A stretch of 64,000 bases of DNA, taken from Helicobacter cetorum. Lineage in GTDB: Bacteria > Campylobacterota > Campylobacteria > Campylobacterales > UBA6016. The stretch's first letter is position 1. Every line of letters begins with the position of its first letter. The notes under the pieces are model-generated. The model saw only the letters and a program-made list of their open reading frames with translations, was not told where the DNA came from and did no database searches. Location: the NCBI GenBank assembly GCA_022729705.1, contig DZAX01000006.1:1-64000 (forward strand). Direction: 5' to 3'. Position numbers and translations under genes: made by a program. This document shows, one piece after another, positions 8,834-18,191 of the stretch.

Positions 8834-10984
8834 TTAACCTAAAATGTCTCTATTGCCTTTACTGTTCACTTGCGACAAGACCCCCATTGTTTCTAGTTGC
8901 TCAACTATTTTAGCCGCTCTATTGTAGCCTATTTGTAATCTTTTTTGGATATGGCTGATAGATGATTTTCGCTCGCTCAATACTATATTTTTCGCCTCGT
9001 CATACATCTCGTCAAGCTCTCCCGCCCGAAACTCATCTTCAACCCCGCCAGATTTTGCGCCGACTTCCATAAGAAAGCTCTCGTCATACATCGGTTTTCT
9101 TTGTGATTTCAAAAACTCTACTAGGTTTTCTATCTCCGCCTCAGAGCTCCACGGCGCATGAAGTCTTACCACGCCGCTCATTCCCGGCGGCGTAAAGAGC
9201 ATATCGCCGCGTCCAAGCAGGCTCTCGGCGCCCATCTGATCTAAGATAACCTTTGAGTCTATCTTCTGCCCCACTTTGAAGCTCACACGCGATGGCAAGT
9301 TTGCTTTGATAAGCCCTGTTACCACATCCACGCTTGGGCGTTGCGTCGCCACTACCAGGTGTATACCCGAAGCCCTCGCCATCTGCGCTAGACGGGCGAT
9401 GGATAGCTCTACTTCTTTGCCGCTTGTCATCATCAGGTCGGCTAGTTCGTCGATGATGATGACGATATATGGAAGCTTATTTTCGCCGACGCTCAGTGCT
9501 TTGTCATTGAAGTTTTCTATGTTTTTGGCTCTCGTCTTGCTCATAAGCAAATATCTGCGCTCCATTTCAAGCACCATATTTGCCAAAGTGTTTATCGCCT
9601 GTTTTGGTTTTGTGATGACCGGCGTGAGCAGATGCGGAATGTCGTTGTACATAGAAAACTCAAGCATTTTTGGATCAATCATCACAAGACGAAGCTCGTC
9701 CGGCGAATTTTTGTACAAAAGCGAGAGTATCATCGCATTGATACCCACAGATTTACCGCTTCCCGTCGTTCCAGCGATTAGCAGGTGCGGAAGTTTTTTG
9801 AGGTCTGTGACAAACGGATTTCCGACTATGTCTTTGCCAAGTATAAGGGTCAGAGGCGAAAGAGATTTTTCAAATATCTCACTCTCTATAATCTCCCTCA
9901 TATAGATAGTCTCTATCTCTTTGTTTGGTATCTCTATACCCACAACGTCTTTTCCGGGGATTGGGGCTTGAATACGGATAGTTTGCGCTTTTAGAGCCAT
10001 CGCTATGTCGTCTTGAAGCGTGAGAATACGAGAGACTTTGATATGAGCGGCGGGTTTAAACTCAAAAGTCGTGACGACGGGACCTGTGTACGTTCTTATC
10101 ACATCCCCCTCTATCTTAAAGCGTTTTAGCTTTTCGATGAGTTCTCTTATATTCTCGTCCATCTCGTCTTCGTTTGTTTCGCATTTTTTTGCTTGTGATT
10201 TTGCAAAAAACTCGCTTGATGGAAGCTTCCACTCTTTTGGCTTATCGGCGTTTCCAAGCTCTATTTCATCAAGGAGAGCTCTATTTTCTTCTAGTTCTGT
10301 GACTATCTCTACTTCGCTATGAGACGCTTTTTTTGGTTTTTGCGGTTTTAGTTCCTTTTCTATGTGCGGCGGCTCTTCCCTCAAAGTCGGCGGCGGCGGG
10401 GTTGGTGTCGCGACTTGCCGTTTGTACGCCTCTCTTATCGGCTCTGGTCTCTCATAAGGTCTCATATAGTCGGCTTCTTTGTGACCCGCTATCTCAATTT
10501 TTTGCGCTTTTGTTTCTTTTTTGAAATTAAAAGTAGGCATTTTGATACGCTCAAGAAAAGGCGTAAACTTCTTAAATAACCCCTCCATCCCCTCTTCCAT
10601 CATCAAAGCCAAAGAGAGAATAAAAGAGCATATCCACACAATCCAAAACCCGCCCCTGCCAATGTACGGCGTAATACCATCCACAAGACCCGAACCGATA
10701 ACCCCCTCGTAGAGCGTGCCATCAAACAATACGGATTGGAGCATCAAAAAGAGGATAAAAAGCAAGGAAGAAGAGGCGATAAACGACACTCTCTCAAAAT
10801 CCATCGTACTGTTTTTGTAAAGCCTGTAAGCGGCGTAGATAAGAGTAAAAGGGTAGACATAGGCTGTTCCGCCAAAAAGCTCGATATTGCGCTCCGCAAA
10901 AGAGGCTCCAAAGCTGCCAACCAAAGCCTCAGAACCTATAAGAGTAGCAAATGCCAAAAATGTAAAAATGGCGACTCCCGCCAA
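8834..10984 (-). CDS. ftsK: DNA translocase FtsK
   Basis: N-terminal TM segments, HLLIAGTTGSGKSVGINAM, VIIIDELADLMM, ATQRPSVDVVTGLIKAN, C-terminal gamma winged helix (QKRLQIGYNRAAKIVEQLE). Confidence 0.96.
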   Translation of the reverse strand: MAGVAIFTFLAFATLIGSEALVGSFGASFAERNIELFGGTAYVYPFTLIYAAYRLYKNSTMDFERVSFIASSSLLFILFLMLQSVLFDGTLYEGVIGSGLVDGITPYIGRGGFWIVWICSFILSLALMMEEGMEGLFKKFTPFLERIKMPTFNFKKETKAQKIEIAGHKEADYMRPYERPEPIREAYKRQVATPTPPPPTLREEPPHIEKELKPQKPKKASHSEVEIVTELEENRALLDEIELGNADKPKEWKLPSSEFFAKSQAKKCETNEDEMDENIRELIEKLKRFKIEGDVIRTYTGPVVTTFEFKPAAHIKVSRILTLQDDIAMALKAQTIRIQAPIPGKDVVGIEIPNKEIETIYMREIIESEIFEKSLSPLTLILGKDIVGNPFVTDLKKLPHLLIAGTTGSGKSVGINAMILSLLYKNSPDELRLVMIDPKMLEFSMYNDIPHLLTPVITKPKQAINTLANMVLEMERRYLLMSKTRAKNIENFNDKALSVGENKLPYIVIIIDELADLMMTSGKEVELSIARLAQMARASGIHLVVATQRPSVDVVTGLIKANLPSRVSFKVGQKIDSKVILDQMGAESLLGRGDMLFTPPGMSGVVRLHAPWSSEAEIENLVEFLKSQRKPMYDESFLMEVGAKSGGVEDEFRAGELDEMYDEAKNIVLSERKSSISHIQKRLQIGYNRAAKIVEQLETMGVLSQVNSKGNRDILG

Positions 10985-11084
10985 AAAAGCTATGTCTTTA
11001 TTGATAAGTTTCCCTTACTCTTTTTTGTTGCAATTATAGCAAAAAGAGTGTTATGCTAAAATCTTCGCCAAGCTGTCGCAATTA

Positions 11085-11324
11085 CTACTGTAAAACTCCT
11101 TTGATATATAAAGTGTCAGGGCAAAAATCTTGACCATTTGGCCACTCTATTGTTCCATTTGCAGCTTTTACTCTATTGAAATACGATATATCTTTTAGCT
11201 CCATAAAAATTCCTTTCTCCAAATAAGGGGAGAGGTCAAATATCTTTTTTTCATGGGTATTAAAAGTAACTACAAGCTTCGGATACTCCAAAATTTCAAC
11301 AGATTCTACAGATATATTTATCAT
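11085..11324 (-). CDS. DUF2442-like protein
   Basis: VVTFNTHEKKIFDLSPYLEKGIFMELKD...GTIEWPNGQDFCPDTLY. Confidence 0.85.
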   Translation of the reverse strand: MINISVESVEILEYPKLVVTFNTHEKKIFDLSPYLEKGIFMELKDISYFNRVKAANGTIEWPNGQDFCPDTLYIKGVLQ

Positions 11325-11593
11325 TATTTCAGCGGATCAATTTTAAAAACTTGCTGACCTGTGCTAGCCAATTCCCAATCAGCAATCAAATCTTCTTTAT
11401 GAATTTCTATCCAAGCTTCCGTGAGTTTGACCTTATTTTTTGGCAAATCTCCCTCAATCATCTCTCCGCTTACAATATCAAACACCCCCGTAAACCCTTG
11501 ATATTTAGCGTGTATATGAGGAGTATGATGTTTTTCGTTATCGAAATAATATAGGCTAATAACTATCCCGTAAAACAGACTGATTGTTGGCAT
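11324..11593 (-). CDS. DUF4160 protein
   Basis: MPTISLFYGIVISLYYFDNEKHHTPHIHAKYQG, canonical DUF4160 start; abuts the DUF2442 gene. Confidence 0.9.
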   Translation of the reverse strand: MPTISLFYGIVISLYYFDNEKHHTPHIHAKYQGFTGVFDIVSGEMIEGDLPKNKVKLTEAWIEIHKEDLIADWELASTGQQVFKIDPLK

Positions 11594-11633
11594 TTTATAA
11601 TCTCCATTGATTTGCGGTAATTATATCTAAAGT

Positions 11634-11863
11634 ACACATCTTTCGCATCTAATTTTAAGCGGTATACATTGTGAAGTCGCAGTTAAGTAAGGCATTATAG
11701 AAATATATTCAATACTACTTGACACTAGATACCAACTTTTTTAAAGCCCCTATTTAAAGGCTTTAAAAAGATAGAAAAACATCTGTCAATAGATATGGCA
11801 AATACTCATAAAATGCCTATGCTGTCGAATATAACGCTATTTAATTAGGTGCGAAAGATGAGT
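11634..11863. mobile_element. MITE-like 230-bp element, copy 1
   Basis: Inverted-orientation homologue of 13679-13908; termini ACACATCTTTCGCATCTAATT and AATTAGGTGCGAAAGATGAGT; no ORF. Confidence 0.8.
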
Positions 11864-11886
11864 TATTGACTCATCTTTCGCACCTA
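11843..11886. repeat. Palindrome of two facing MITE termini
   Basis: TAGGTGCGAAAGATGAGT-tattg-ACTCATCTTTCGCACCTA, 18-bp perfect stem. Confidence 0.8.
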
Positions 11887-11887
11887 T

Positions 11888-12160
11888 CTAGGAGAATAGG
11901 TGACTATAATGTGGTGAAACTGGACAGGTATCTTTGTAATACGCATTAGCGCTTTGCCTAACAAACGCCGATTGGCGTTTGTTCGTTACTAGCATATAGA
12001 TAAAGTGAAGAAAGATTTGAAAGGGTAAATGCCCAACACTTCGTTTGATGAAGTTGCTTTGAATGAGTATTTTTGAGATGTTGATAGATCGTAAAACTTC
12101 TATGATTGGATTTTTGAGTATGTTTTTCATAGCAAATTCAATATAATTGTCAAGACCCAT
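11888..12160 (-). pseudogene. IS4-like transposase N-terminal remnant
   Basis: INISKILIQSNFIKRSVGHLPFQIFLHFIYMLVTNKRQSAFVRQSANAYYKDT resembles an IS4-type transposase N-terminus, then runs into unrelated sequence. Confidence 0.6.
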
Positions 12161-12296
12161 AAAAAAGTAGCTCCTTGTATAACTGTTTGTGATGAAGTAA
12201 TTATACCTTAAAGTGCTTATTTATGGGGCTTTCGTAGATGTTTTTAGCTAGATTGTTTGAATGAATTTGGAGCTGGGGTTATGTGTAAAAGTTGAG

Positions 12297-12336
12297 TATC
12301 TTAACCAAACTATTATCATACAGGTTGGTTAAGATA
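12297..12336. promoter_or_regulatory. 12-bp perfect inverted repeat upstream of DUF4189 gene (operator or hairpin)
   Basis: TATCTTAACCAA (12297-12308) / TTGGTTAAGATA (12325-12336), 16-nt loop. Confidence 0.5.
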
Positions 12337-12436
12337 GAATCCGCCTTTATTTTTTTGGTTATTTTGGCGGTGCTGGTATATTGAAAACTAATATACCAAT
12401 TTTATTTAGATTTTATCTACAAAATAATGATTATTT

Positions 12437-12796
12437 ATGAACAAAAAAATACGACTAGCTATGTTGGCGCTACTTATCGCGCCTAGTTTCTCATTTGCTA
12501 TAGGCGCAATCGCCGTTGACGACGAAGAGGGTCTTAAGGCTGACGAAGTCGGTTATTACTATGTAACAGGCGAAGATTCTGAAGCGGCCGCAAAAAAAGA
12601 GGCGTTAAAAGGGTGCAAAAAAGAGGGAAATAAAAACTGTAAAATTGCGGGCTGGTTTAAAAATTGCGGCGCATACGTCGGGTCTAAAAAATATAGCGGT
12701 TACGGCTATGGAAAGACTAAACAAGCGGCTATTGATATGGCGATGGAAGAGTGCGGCAACAATGCTTGCAAAGTAGTAGTCGCTCAGTGCGAATAG
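12437..12796 (+). CDS. DUF4189-like secreted protein
   Basis: Signal peptide (MNKKIRLAMLALLIAPSFSFA), paired Cys, GYGYGKTKQAAIDMAMEECGNNACKVVVAQC. Confidence 0.8.
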   Translation: MNKKIRLAMLALLIAPSFSFAIGAIAVDDEEGLKADEVGYYYVTGEDSEAAAKKEALKGCKKEGNKNCKIAGWFKNCGAYVGSKKYSGYGYGKTKQAAIDMAMEECGNNACKVVVAQCE

Positions 12797-12941
12797 CAGA
12801 GTCGTCAATCTTATAAACTTTTATTTAATAGTCCGCCTTGGCGAAAAAGAATCAATCGACGAGGACGCTTTGGATGAAATCATAAGCTCTAAAATCGGGT
12901 GAACGCCAAGGTAGCCCATCCCCAAACGGCTTGAAAGGAAT

Positions 12942-13391
12942 TTGAGCTTGAGAGTATTTATAGACGGCGACGCATTTCCAAATCTGCTAAAACAAATAGT
13001 AGTGCGGGCCGTAGAAAAAAAATCCCTAGAAACAATAGTCGTCTCAAACAAAAAAATCCACATAGGCGACTCAAAACTCATCACCTATCACATAGTAGCC
13101 CAAGGCGCTGACGTAGCCGACAACCTAATAGCCCAGATGGTAGCCGAGGGCGAACTAGTCATAACCGCCGACATCCCGCTAGCCGACAAGATAATAGCCA
13201 AAAAAGCACACGCCATAGACCACAGAGGCGAACTCTACAGCGCAGAAAATATCAAACAATACCTAGCGATGCGAAACCTGATGGAAGAGATAAGAAGCAT
13301 GGGGGAGATGACAAAAGGTCCCGCCCCGTTTGGCAAAAAAGATATTCATGCTTTTTCTAATCAGTTGCAGAGGTTTTTGGGGAAAATGTGA
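12942..13391 (+). CDS. YaiI/YqxD family (DUF188) protein
   Basis: RVFIDGDAFPNLLKQIVVRA...VITADIPLADKIIAKKAHAIDHRGELYSAENI. Confidence 0.92.
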   Translation: MSLRVFIDGDAFPNLLKQIVVRAVEKKSLETIVVSNKKIHIGDSKLITYHIVAQGADVADNLIAQMVAEGELVITADIPLADKIIAKKAHAIDHRGELYSAENIKQYLAMRNLMEEIRSMGEMTKGPAPFGKKDIHAFSNQLQRFLGKM

Positions 13392-13525
13392 TGGAATTAG
13401 CAGGGGCAGGTTTACAGTCTGTCTGCTAGGTGGCCGGAGTGCATTTTGAGAAAAGCTGATATACTTTTGTATAAATATTATTTTGCAGAAGCCAATATTG
13501 CTAAATATATTAAGGAGAAAGTCAA

Positions 13526-13705
13526 ATGATAAAAAGACTTTATGCGCATAATTTTAAGTGCTTACAAAACTTTGAATTTAATATAACCGGATTAAATTCT
13601 GTTTTTTTACTAAAAAGAGTGCCTGACACCCTTTATTTGACACCCTTTATTTCAAGCAAACTAAAACATTATTTTATAACTCATCTTTCGCACCTAATTA
13701 AATAG
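13526..13705 (+). pseudogene. Truncated AAA/ABC ATPase N-terminus
   Basis: AAGGAGAAAGTCAAATG RBS/start; MIKRLYAHNFKCLQNFEFNITGLNSVFLL then diverges into a REP-type motif and the MITE terminus; Walker A is lost. Confidence 0.7.
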
Positions 13706-13908
13706 CGTTATATCCGACAGTATAGGCATTTTATGCGTATTTGCCATATCTATTGACAGATGTTTTTCTCTCTTTTTAAAGCCTTTAAATAGGGGTTTTA
13801 AAAAAGTTAGTATCTAGTGTCAAGTAGTATTGAATATATTTCTATAATGCCCTACTTAACTGCGACTTCACAATGTATACCGCTTAAAATTAGGTGCGAA
13901 AGATGAGT
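13679..13908. mobile_element. MITE-like 230-bp element, copy 2
   Basis: Perfect 21-bp TIRs ACTCATCTTTCGCACCTAATT (13679-13699) / AATTAGGTGCGAAAGATGAGT (13888-13908); possible TAA target duplication (13677-13679 / 13908-13910). Confidence 0.85.
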
Positions 13909-14010
13909 AAAGTACACATCTAGTGTTTATAAAAATGGTGCCTCCACGCAGTCCGCATTTTGACTGTTTTCTTAAAATTTTGTCAAACCTCCTCAAATGC
14001 TTTTAAGAAT

Positions 14011-14076
14011 AAAATCCGTAATATACCTCTATAAATATCGTAATATATGTTTGTAAAATTCGTAAAGTATATATTC
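14011..14076 (+). promoter_or_regulatory. Three direct repeats spaced exactly 22 bp (candidate operator array)
   Basis: AAAATCCGTAATATACCTCTAT / AAATATCGTAATATATGTTTGT / AAAATTCGTAAAGTATATATTC; CGTAA cores at 14017, 14039, 14061. Confidence 0.55.
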
Positions 14077-14101
14077 TATTATCACTTAGCAAGGTTATAT
14101 A

Positions 14102-15352
14102 ATGGTACACAGAAAGCTAGAATCCACAATAGTTGAAATGTTAAATACATTTAGAATAGTCGCTATTAACGGTCCTAGACAATCTGGAAAGACAACTTTG
14201 CAAAAGAAAATTGCAAAAGAAAAAAATATGAAATACTATACATTTGACGATGTCGATATATTTAACGCCGCCTCAAATGACCCAAAAGGCTTTATCGCTC
14301 ACATAGCCAAAGACAATGTGGCCATAGATGAAGCGCAGCTTGTGCCCGATATTATCCCCGCAATAAAAATGAGCGCCGATGAGCAAAACAGAAAAGGGAT
14401 GTTTTTGCTCACAGGTTCATCAGATATGTTTAAAAACGGAAAAATCAAGGAATCTTTAGCGGGCAGAATGGTAAGCTTCAATCTATTTCCGCTTTCATAC
14501 TCAGAGATTAACAATAGAGATATTAATATCATAGACAAACTCTTTAGTGATGATTTCAGTAGCTTTAATGGCGATTTTGAGGCTATTTTTAAAGAAGAAC
14601 TTATCAGCGCCGTCATTAACGGGGGTTATCCTGAGGTTTATACGCTTCCTAGAAAAGCCAAAAAAGCTTGGTTTGATTTTTATATCAAGGCAAGAATTAC
14701 AAAAGATATAGCAACAATCGAAAATGTACAGCTAGATACGATTTCTCATCTCTCCAAGCTCTTAAAAGTTTTAGCGGCGCAAGTAGGCTCGCTTGTGAAC
14801 TACACAAATATCGCAAATAGCATAGGCATTGCAGACAAGACGGTAGCAAAATATGTTCAACTGCTAGAAGCGTTGTATATTATCAAACTTGTTCCCGCTT
14901 ATTCAAATAATATGCTAAAAAGAGTTATAAAAAGTCCAAAAGTACATTTCATAGATTCGGGACTTGCAAGCTTTTTGCTCAATGTGGATGTGGAGGCTTC
15001 AATGATTGGCAAAAATGATTTTTTAGGAAATATAGTAGAGACTTTTGTATATAGCGAACTGATTAAACACCAATCGTTTGCAAATACGGATGCGGAGATT
15101 TATCACTACAGAGATTTGCAACAAAAAGAGGTAGATTTTGTGCTGGAAGCTAGTAACGGCGACATCGTGGCTTTGGAAATCAAATCAGGCTCAAATCTCA
15201 AAAGCGAACATTTTAAAGGGCTTATAGCATTAGCCAAAACAATGAATCACAAAAATTTCAAAGGGATTGTTTTGTATGGCGGAGACAAAGCGCTTCCTTA
15301 CAAAATCGAAGAGTTTCAGTTTTGGGTGCTTCCCTTAAAGGCGTTAGTCTAA
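14102..15352 (+). CDS. AAA_14 + DUF4143 ATPase
   Basis: INGPRQSGKTTLQKKI, VAIDEAQLVPDIIPAIK, LLTGSSDMF, C-terminal ...YHYRDLQQKEVDFVLEASNGDIVALEIKSG. Confidence 0.93.
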   Translation: MVHRKLESTIVEMLNTFRIVAINGPRQSGKTTLQKKIAKEKNMKYYTFDDVDIFNAASNDPKGFIAHIAKDNVAIDEAQLVPDIIPAIKMSADEQNRKGMFLLTGSSDMFKNGKIKESLAGRMVSFNLFPLSYSEINNRDINIIDKLFSDDFSSFNGDFEAIFKEELISAVINGGYPEVYTLPRKAKKAWFDFYIKARITKDIATIENVQLDTISHLSKLLKVLAAQVGSLVNYTNIANSIGIADKTVAKYVQLLEALYIIKLVPAYSNNMLKRVIKSPKVHFIDSGLASFLLNVDVEASMIGKNDFLGNIVETFVYSELIKHQSFANTDAEIYHYRDLQQKEVDFVLEASNGDIVALEIKSGSNLKSEHFKGLIALAKTMNHKNFKGIVLYGGDKALPYKIEEFQFWVLPLKALV

Positions 15353-15379
15353 AAAAGTGAGTGACTCTCCACTACTGCG

Positions 15380-15406
15380 TTAGCCGCAAAAAGCGGCTAA
15401 TTTTTA
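15380..15406. terminator. Rho-independent-like terminator between convergent genes
   Basis: TTAGCCGC-AAAAA-GCGGCTAA followed by TTTTTA. Confidence 0.75.
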
Positions 15407-15407
15407 C

Positions 15408-18191
15408 TTATAGATAATTTAAAATGCTAAGACCGTTTATTTTGCTCACAGTCGATAGCAGAGCTTGATAGTTTTGTGTTCTTTGTGTTAGCTCCAAATA
15501 AGCGCTTGCTATGTCGGTATCCAGCACCTCCGAACGAACGGTTTTGATGTTTAGCCCTAGCGTCGTCGTCCTATCGGCGCTTGTCTGAAACGCATTACTT
15601 ACCGCGCCTATCTCTGTGTGCTTTCTGATAGTGTGGTCTAGTAGATGGTCTATCGCAAAAAGCGCGTTTTGTATACCGACATTTCTAGGGTCTGTGCCGT
15701 CGCTTGTCGCTCTGGTTTTATTGGCGCTTACCGCATCTATCGCCATTTGCATCTGGTCAAAGATAGACACATAAGGGTCGTCTATCGTAATCGCATTGTT
15801 TGAATTTAGCGTAACGGATGACGTGTTGTATGTCAGCGTATTGGTGAAAGCTGTGTTTGTGCTTGTGTCATACATTGACAAGCTCGCTTTTGTGGCTGTG
15901 CTTGTTTTGTCTTCTATTACTATTCTGCCGTTATTGTCTAGTGTTACGGCGGCTTGTGTTTTTGCTGCTTTTACGGCACTGTTATAGTCTGTCGCCGTTG
16001 CTACCGTAGCCGGAAGCACATTGCTTACAACCATACTCATCACGTCCATTAGCTGTCTATAAGTCACTTGGTCGGGAGGCGTAATCGCTTGAGGTGACGC
16101 CGCATTAAATATAGTGTATGTGTTTGCTCCAACCTTAAAAGTAGAACCAGTAGCCGCAAAATCTACCGTGACCGTTTGGCTAGCGCCTGTTAACGTCTGC
16201 ACCTGCATTGTAAGCTGTTCACCAACCATCGTAGTTAAGCCGGAAGCTGAAAGAACCGTGTCTACAGGCGCCACATACGCATTTGTTGTTTTAACTATTT
16301 GAGATACGTTTGACGTTAGTCTTGAACCGCTTTTCTCAAAGTACGCTTTATCGGACTCTATGCCGTTTACGCTAGCAAATGTGTTTGCCGGAAAGTCTAG
16401 CGTCATTTTGGTCAAAGCGGACGATTGTGTGGAGCTATAAGTGGGGTTAATGGTCAAATCTTTTACCACTACTTTACCGTCTATGAGGCTAGCCGCAAAC
16501 TTATCAGATCCAAACTTTGTGTTTAAAGCCGTTTGAACTGAATTTACAAAATCTCCAACCGTACTAGTCGCACCTAATGCAAAAGCATAATTGGTACCAT
16601 TTAAGTTTATACTGGCTGGCGCTAGTAAGCCGCCAGTAGCCGTGCTAAGCAACTCTTGAGATTGAGAAGCGGCGCCTGTGCTTCTATTTTTTAGCTCAAT
16701 ATTAAAATTAAACTGAGCGTGATCCATTCTATCATTCCAAGCGCTAACAGCTCCTGCAACAGGCGGCGTATTTAGAGGTCCCATTCCGCTTTTAACAAAC
16801 TCTGTGATAGCTGTGCCGGACGATGATAAATCTGAAATATCTGCAACAAAATTGACGTTATCACCAATACTAACGGAACTTGCAGAAGTAGCATTAAAAG
16901 TAATACTGGTGGCAGTCAATCCAGTAACTGTAAATGCGCCTGCATTTCCTATGGCTATTGATTGACCAACCACTAAGCCGTTTGTAGAGTTAACATTTAT
17001 CGTATTTGCACCAACGGCTATTGCACTATTTGCTGTAACATTTGTAGACAAAACTTTTTTTACATTTACTTCTGTTACCCCAAATTCAGCGCCTGCTGGA
17101 AGCGGAGTTGTTGCAAAAGTTATAGTACCTGGTGCGCTATTGCTTCTAGCACTGACAAGAACCTGCCCCAATCCCTCTATATTTAGCAAGTCGCCAACTT
17201 CAATACCAGGAGCAGTAGCATCTTTAACAGTCAAACTCGTAGACCCAGCCGTAAATCCAGCCGTAGCCTTAGTCAAAGCCGTACTATTATCCGTAGCGAC
17301 CATATGAAACTGCAACTTACTACTACCACTCCTCAAATCTTTAACCTCTATCTGACCATGCTTATTCAGCGATACATCCACATTGTCTTTGTAGATATTT
17401 TTGATTTTATCCATCAAATCGCCGATTGTCGAGCCTATGTCTATGTCTAGTCTCTGCTTGAAGCTTGTGCCATCGGAGAGTGCGCCGGAGACGTAGAAAT
17501 AGCTTTTTTTACCATCGCCATTATTTCCTGTCATATCCTGAATAGTATCTTCTGTTGTGATATATCTATCGGTTGAGGGTGTCTCGTGCAAAAGGGTCAT
17601 ATTTTTTTTCGCTACGTTTGTGCTCACTACTCTATTGTAATCGCTATCTGAGCCTAGAAACAGACCTTTTCCGTCTACATTAAACGGCAACTGTACGCCT
17701 GCGCTGACAAGTGCCTTTACGTCTTCGCCGTTGCCGTGGTAGTCGCCGTTTGAATCTATCGGTTTTTGGGTAAAGGCGGAGCCGGAGAATAGATGTTGAC
17801 CGTCTATCGATGTGTTCGCAAGATTCATAAAATTCTGTCTAATAGCCGTAAGCTCTTGTGCTATCGCTCTTCTACTGGTCACGCTATTGCTCTCATTGGC
17901 CGCGCCAACAAGCTTTGTTTTAAAATCCGTCAACGCCGTCACCATATCATTCATAGTGGTGTCCGTAGTAGCGGCAAACTGCCTTGCCGTTTCGGCGCCT
18001 TTTGTGTTTTGAGCCAACGTATACGCTTCTTTATCTAGTCTCAACGTGTCGATAAAGATATTTGTATCCTGATATCCATACTCTATTTTAGTATTGCTTG
18101 CCATCTGGTTATTGACGTTATTTAGCTGCCTCATGCTTGTTTCTTGATTCTTATTAAAGTTGTAATACATTGTAAATGTGCCTACTCTCAT
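15408..18191 (-). CDS. flgL: Flagellar hook-associated protein FlgL (large Campylobacterota type)
   Basis: N-term MRVGTFTMYYNFNKNQETSMRQLNNVNNQMASNTKIEYGYQD; C-term flagellin-like DTDIASAYLELTQRTQNYQALLSTVSKINGLSILNYL. Confidence 0.9.
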   Translation of the reverse strand: MRVGTFTMYYNFNKNQETSMRQLNNVNNQMASNTKIEYGYQDTNIFIDTLRLDKEAYTLAQNTKGAETARQFAATTDTTMNDMVTALTDFKTKLVGAANESNSVTSRRAIAQELTAIRQNFMNLANTSIDGQHLFSGSAFTQKPIDSNGDYHGNGEDVKALVSAGVQLPFNVDGKGLFLGSDSDYNRVVSTNVAKKNMTLLHETPSTDRYITTEDTIQDMTGNNGDGKKSYFYVSGALSDGTSFKQRLDIDIGSTIGDLMDKIKNIYKDNVDVSLNKHGQIEVKDLRSGSSKLQFHMVATDNSTALTKATAGFTAGSTSLTVKDATAPGIEVGDLLNIEGLGQVLVSARSNSAPGTITFATTPLPAGAEFGVTEVNVKKVLSTNVTANSAIAVGANTINVNSTNGLVVGQSIAIGNAGAFTVTGLTATSITFNATSASSVSIGDNVNFVADISDLSSSGTAITEFVKSGMGPLNTPPVAGAVSAWNDRMDHAQFNFNIELKNRSTGAASQSQELLSTATGGLLAPASINLNGTNYAFALGATSTVGDFVNSVQTALNTKFGSDKFAASLIDGKVVVKDLTINPTYSSTQSSALTKMTLDFPANTFASVNGIESDKAYFEKSGSRLTSNVSQIVKTTNAYVAPVDTVLSASGLTTMVGEQLTMQVQTLTGASQTVTVDFAATGSTFKVGANTYTIFNAASPQAITPPDQVTYRQLMDVMSMVVSNVLPATVATATDYNSAVKAAKTQAAVTLDNNGRIVIEDKTSTATKASLSMYDTSTNTAFTNTLTYNTSSVTLNSNNAITIDDPYVSIFDQMQMAIDAVSANKTRATSDGTDPRNVGIQNALFAIDHLLDHTIRKHTEIGAVSNAFQTSADRTTTLGLNIKTVRSEVLDTDIASAYLELTQRTQNYQALLSTVSKINGLSILNYL

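Noticed and set aside
9276-9905. 209-aa ORF opposite ftsK
   Set aside because: Antisense shadow of a confident CDS; low-complexity Ser/Leu/Ile composition typical of reverse-strand reading.
12822-12900. Open frame IVRLGEKESIDEDALDEIISSKIG* between DUF4189 and YaiI genes
   Set aside because: No start codon and too short; may be a decayed gene end but cannot be supported.
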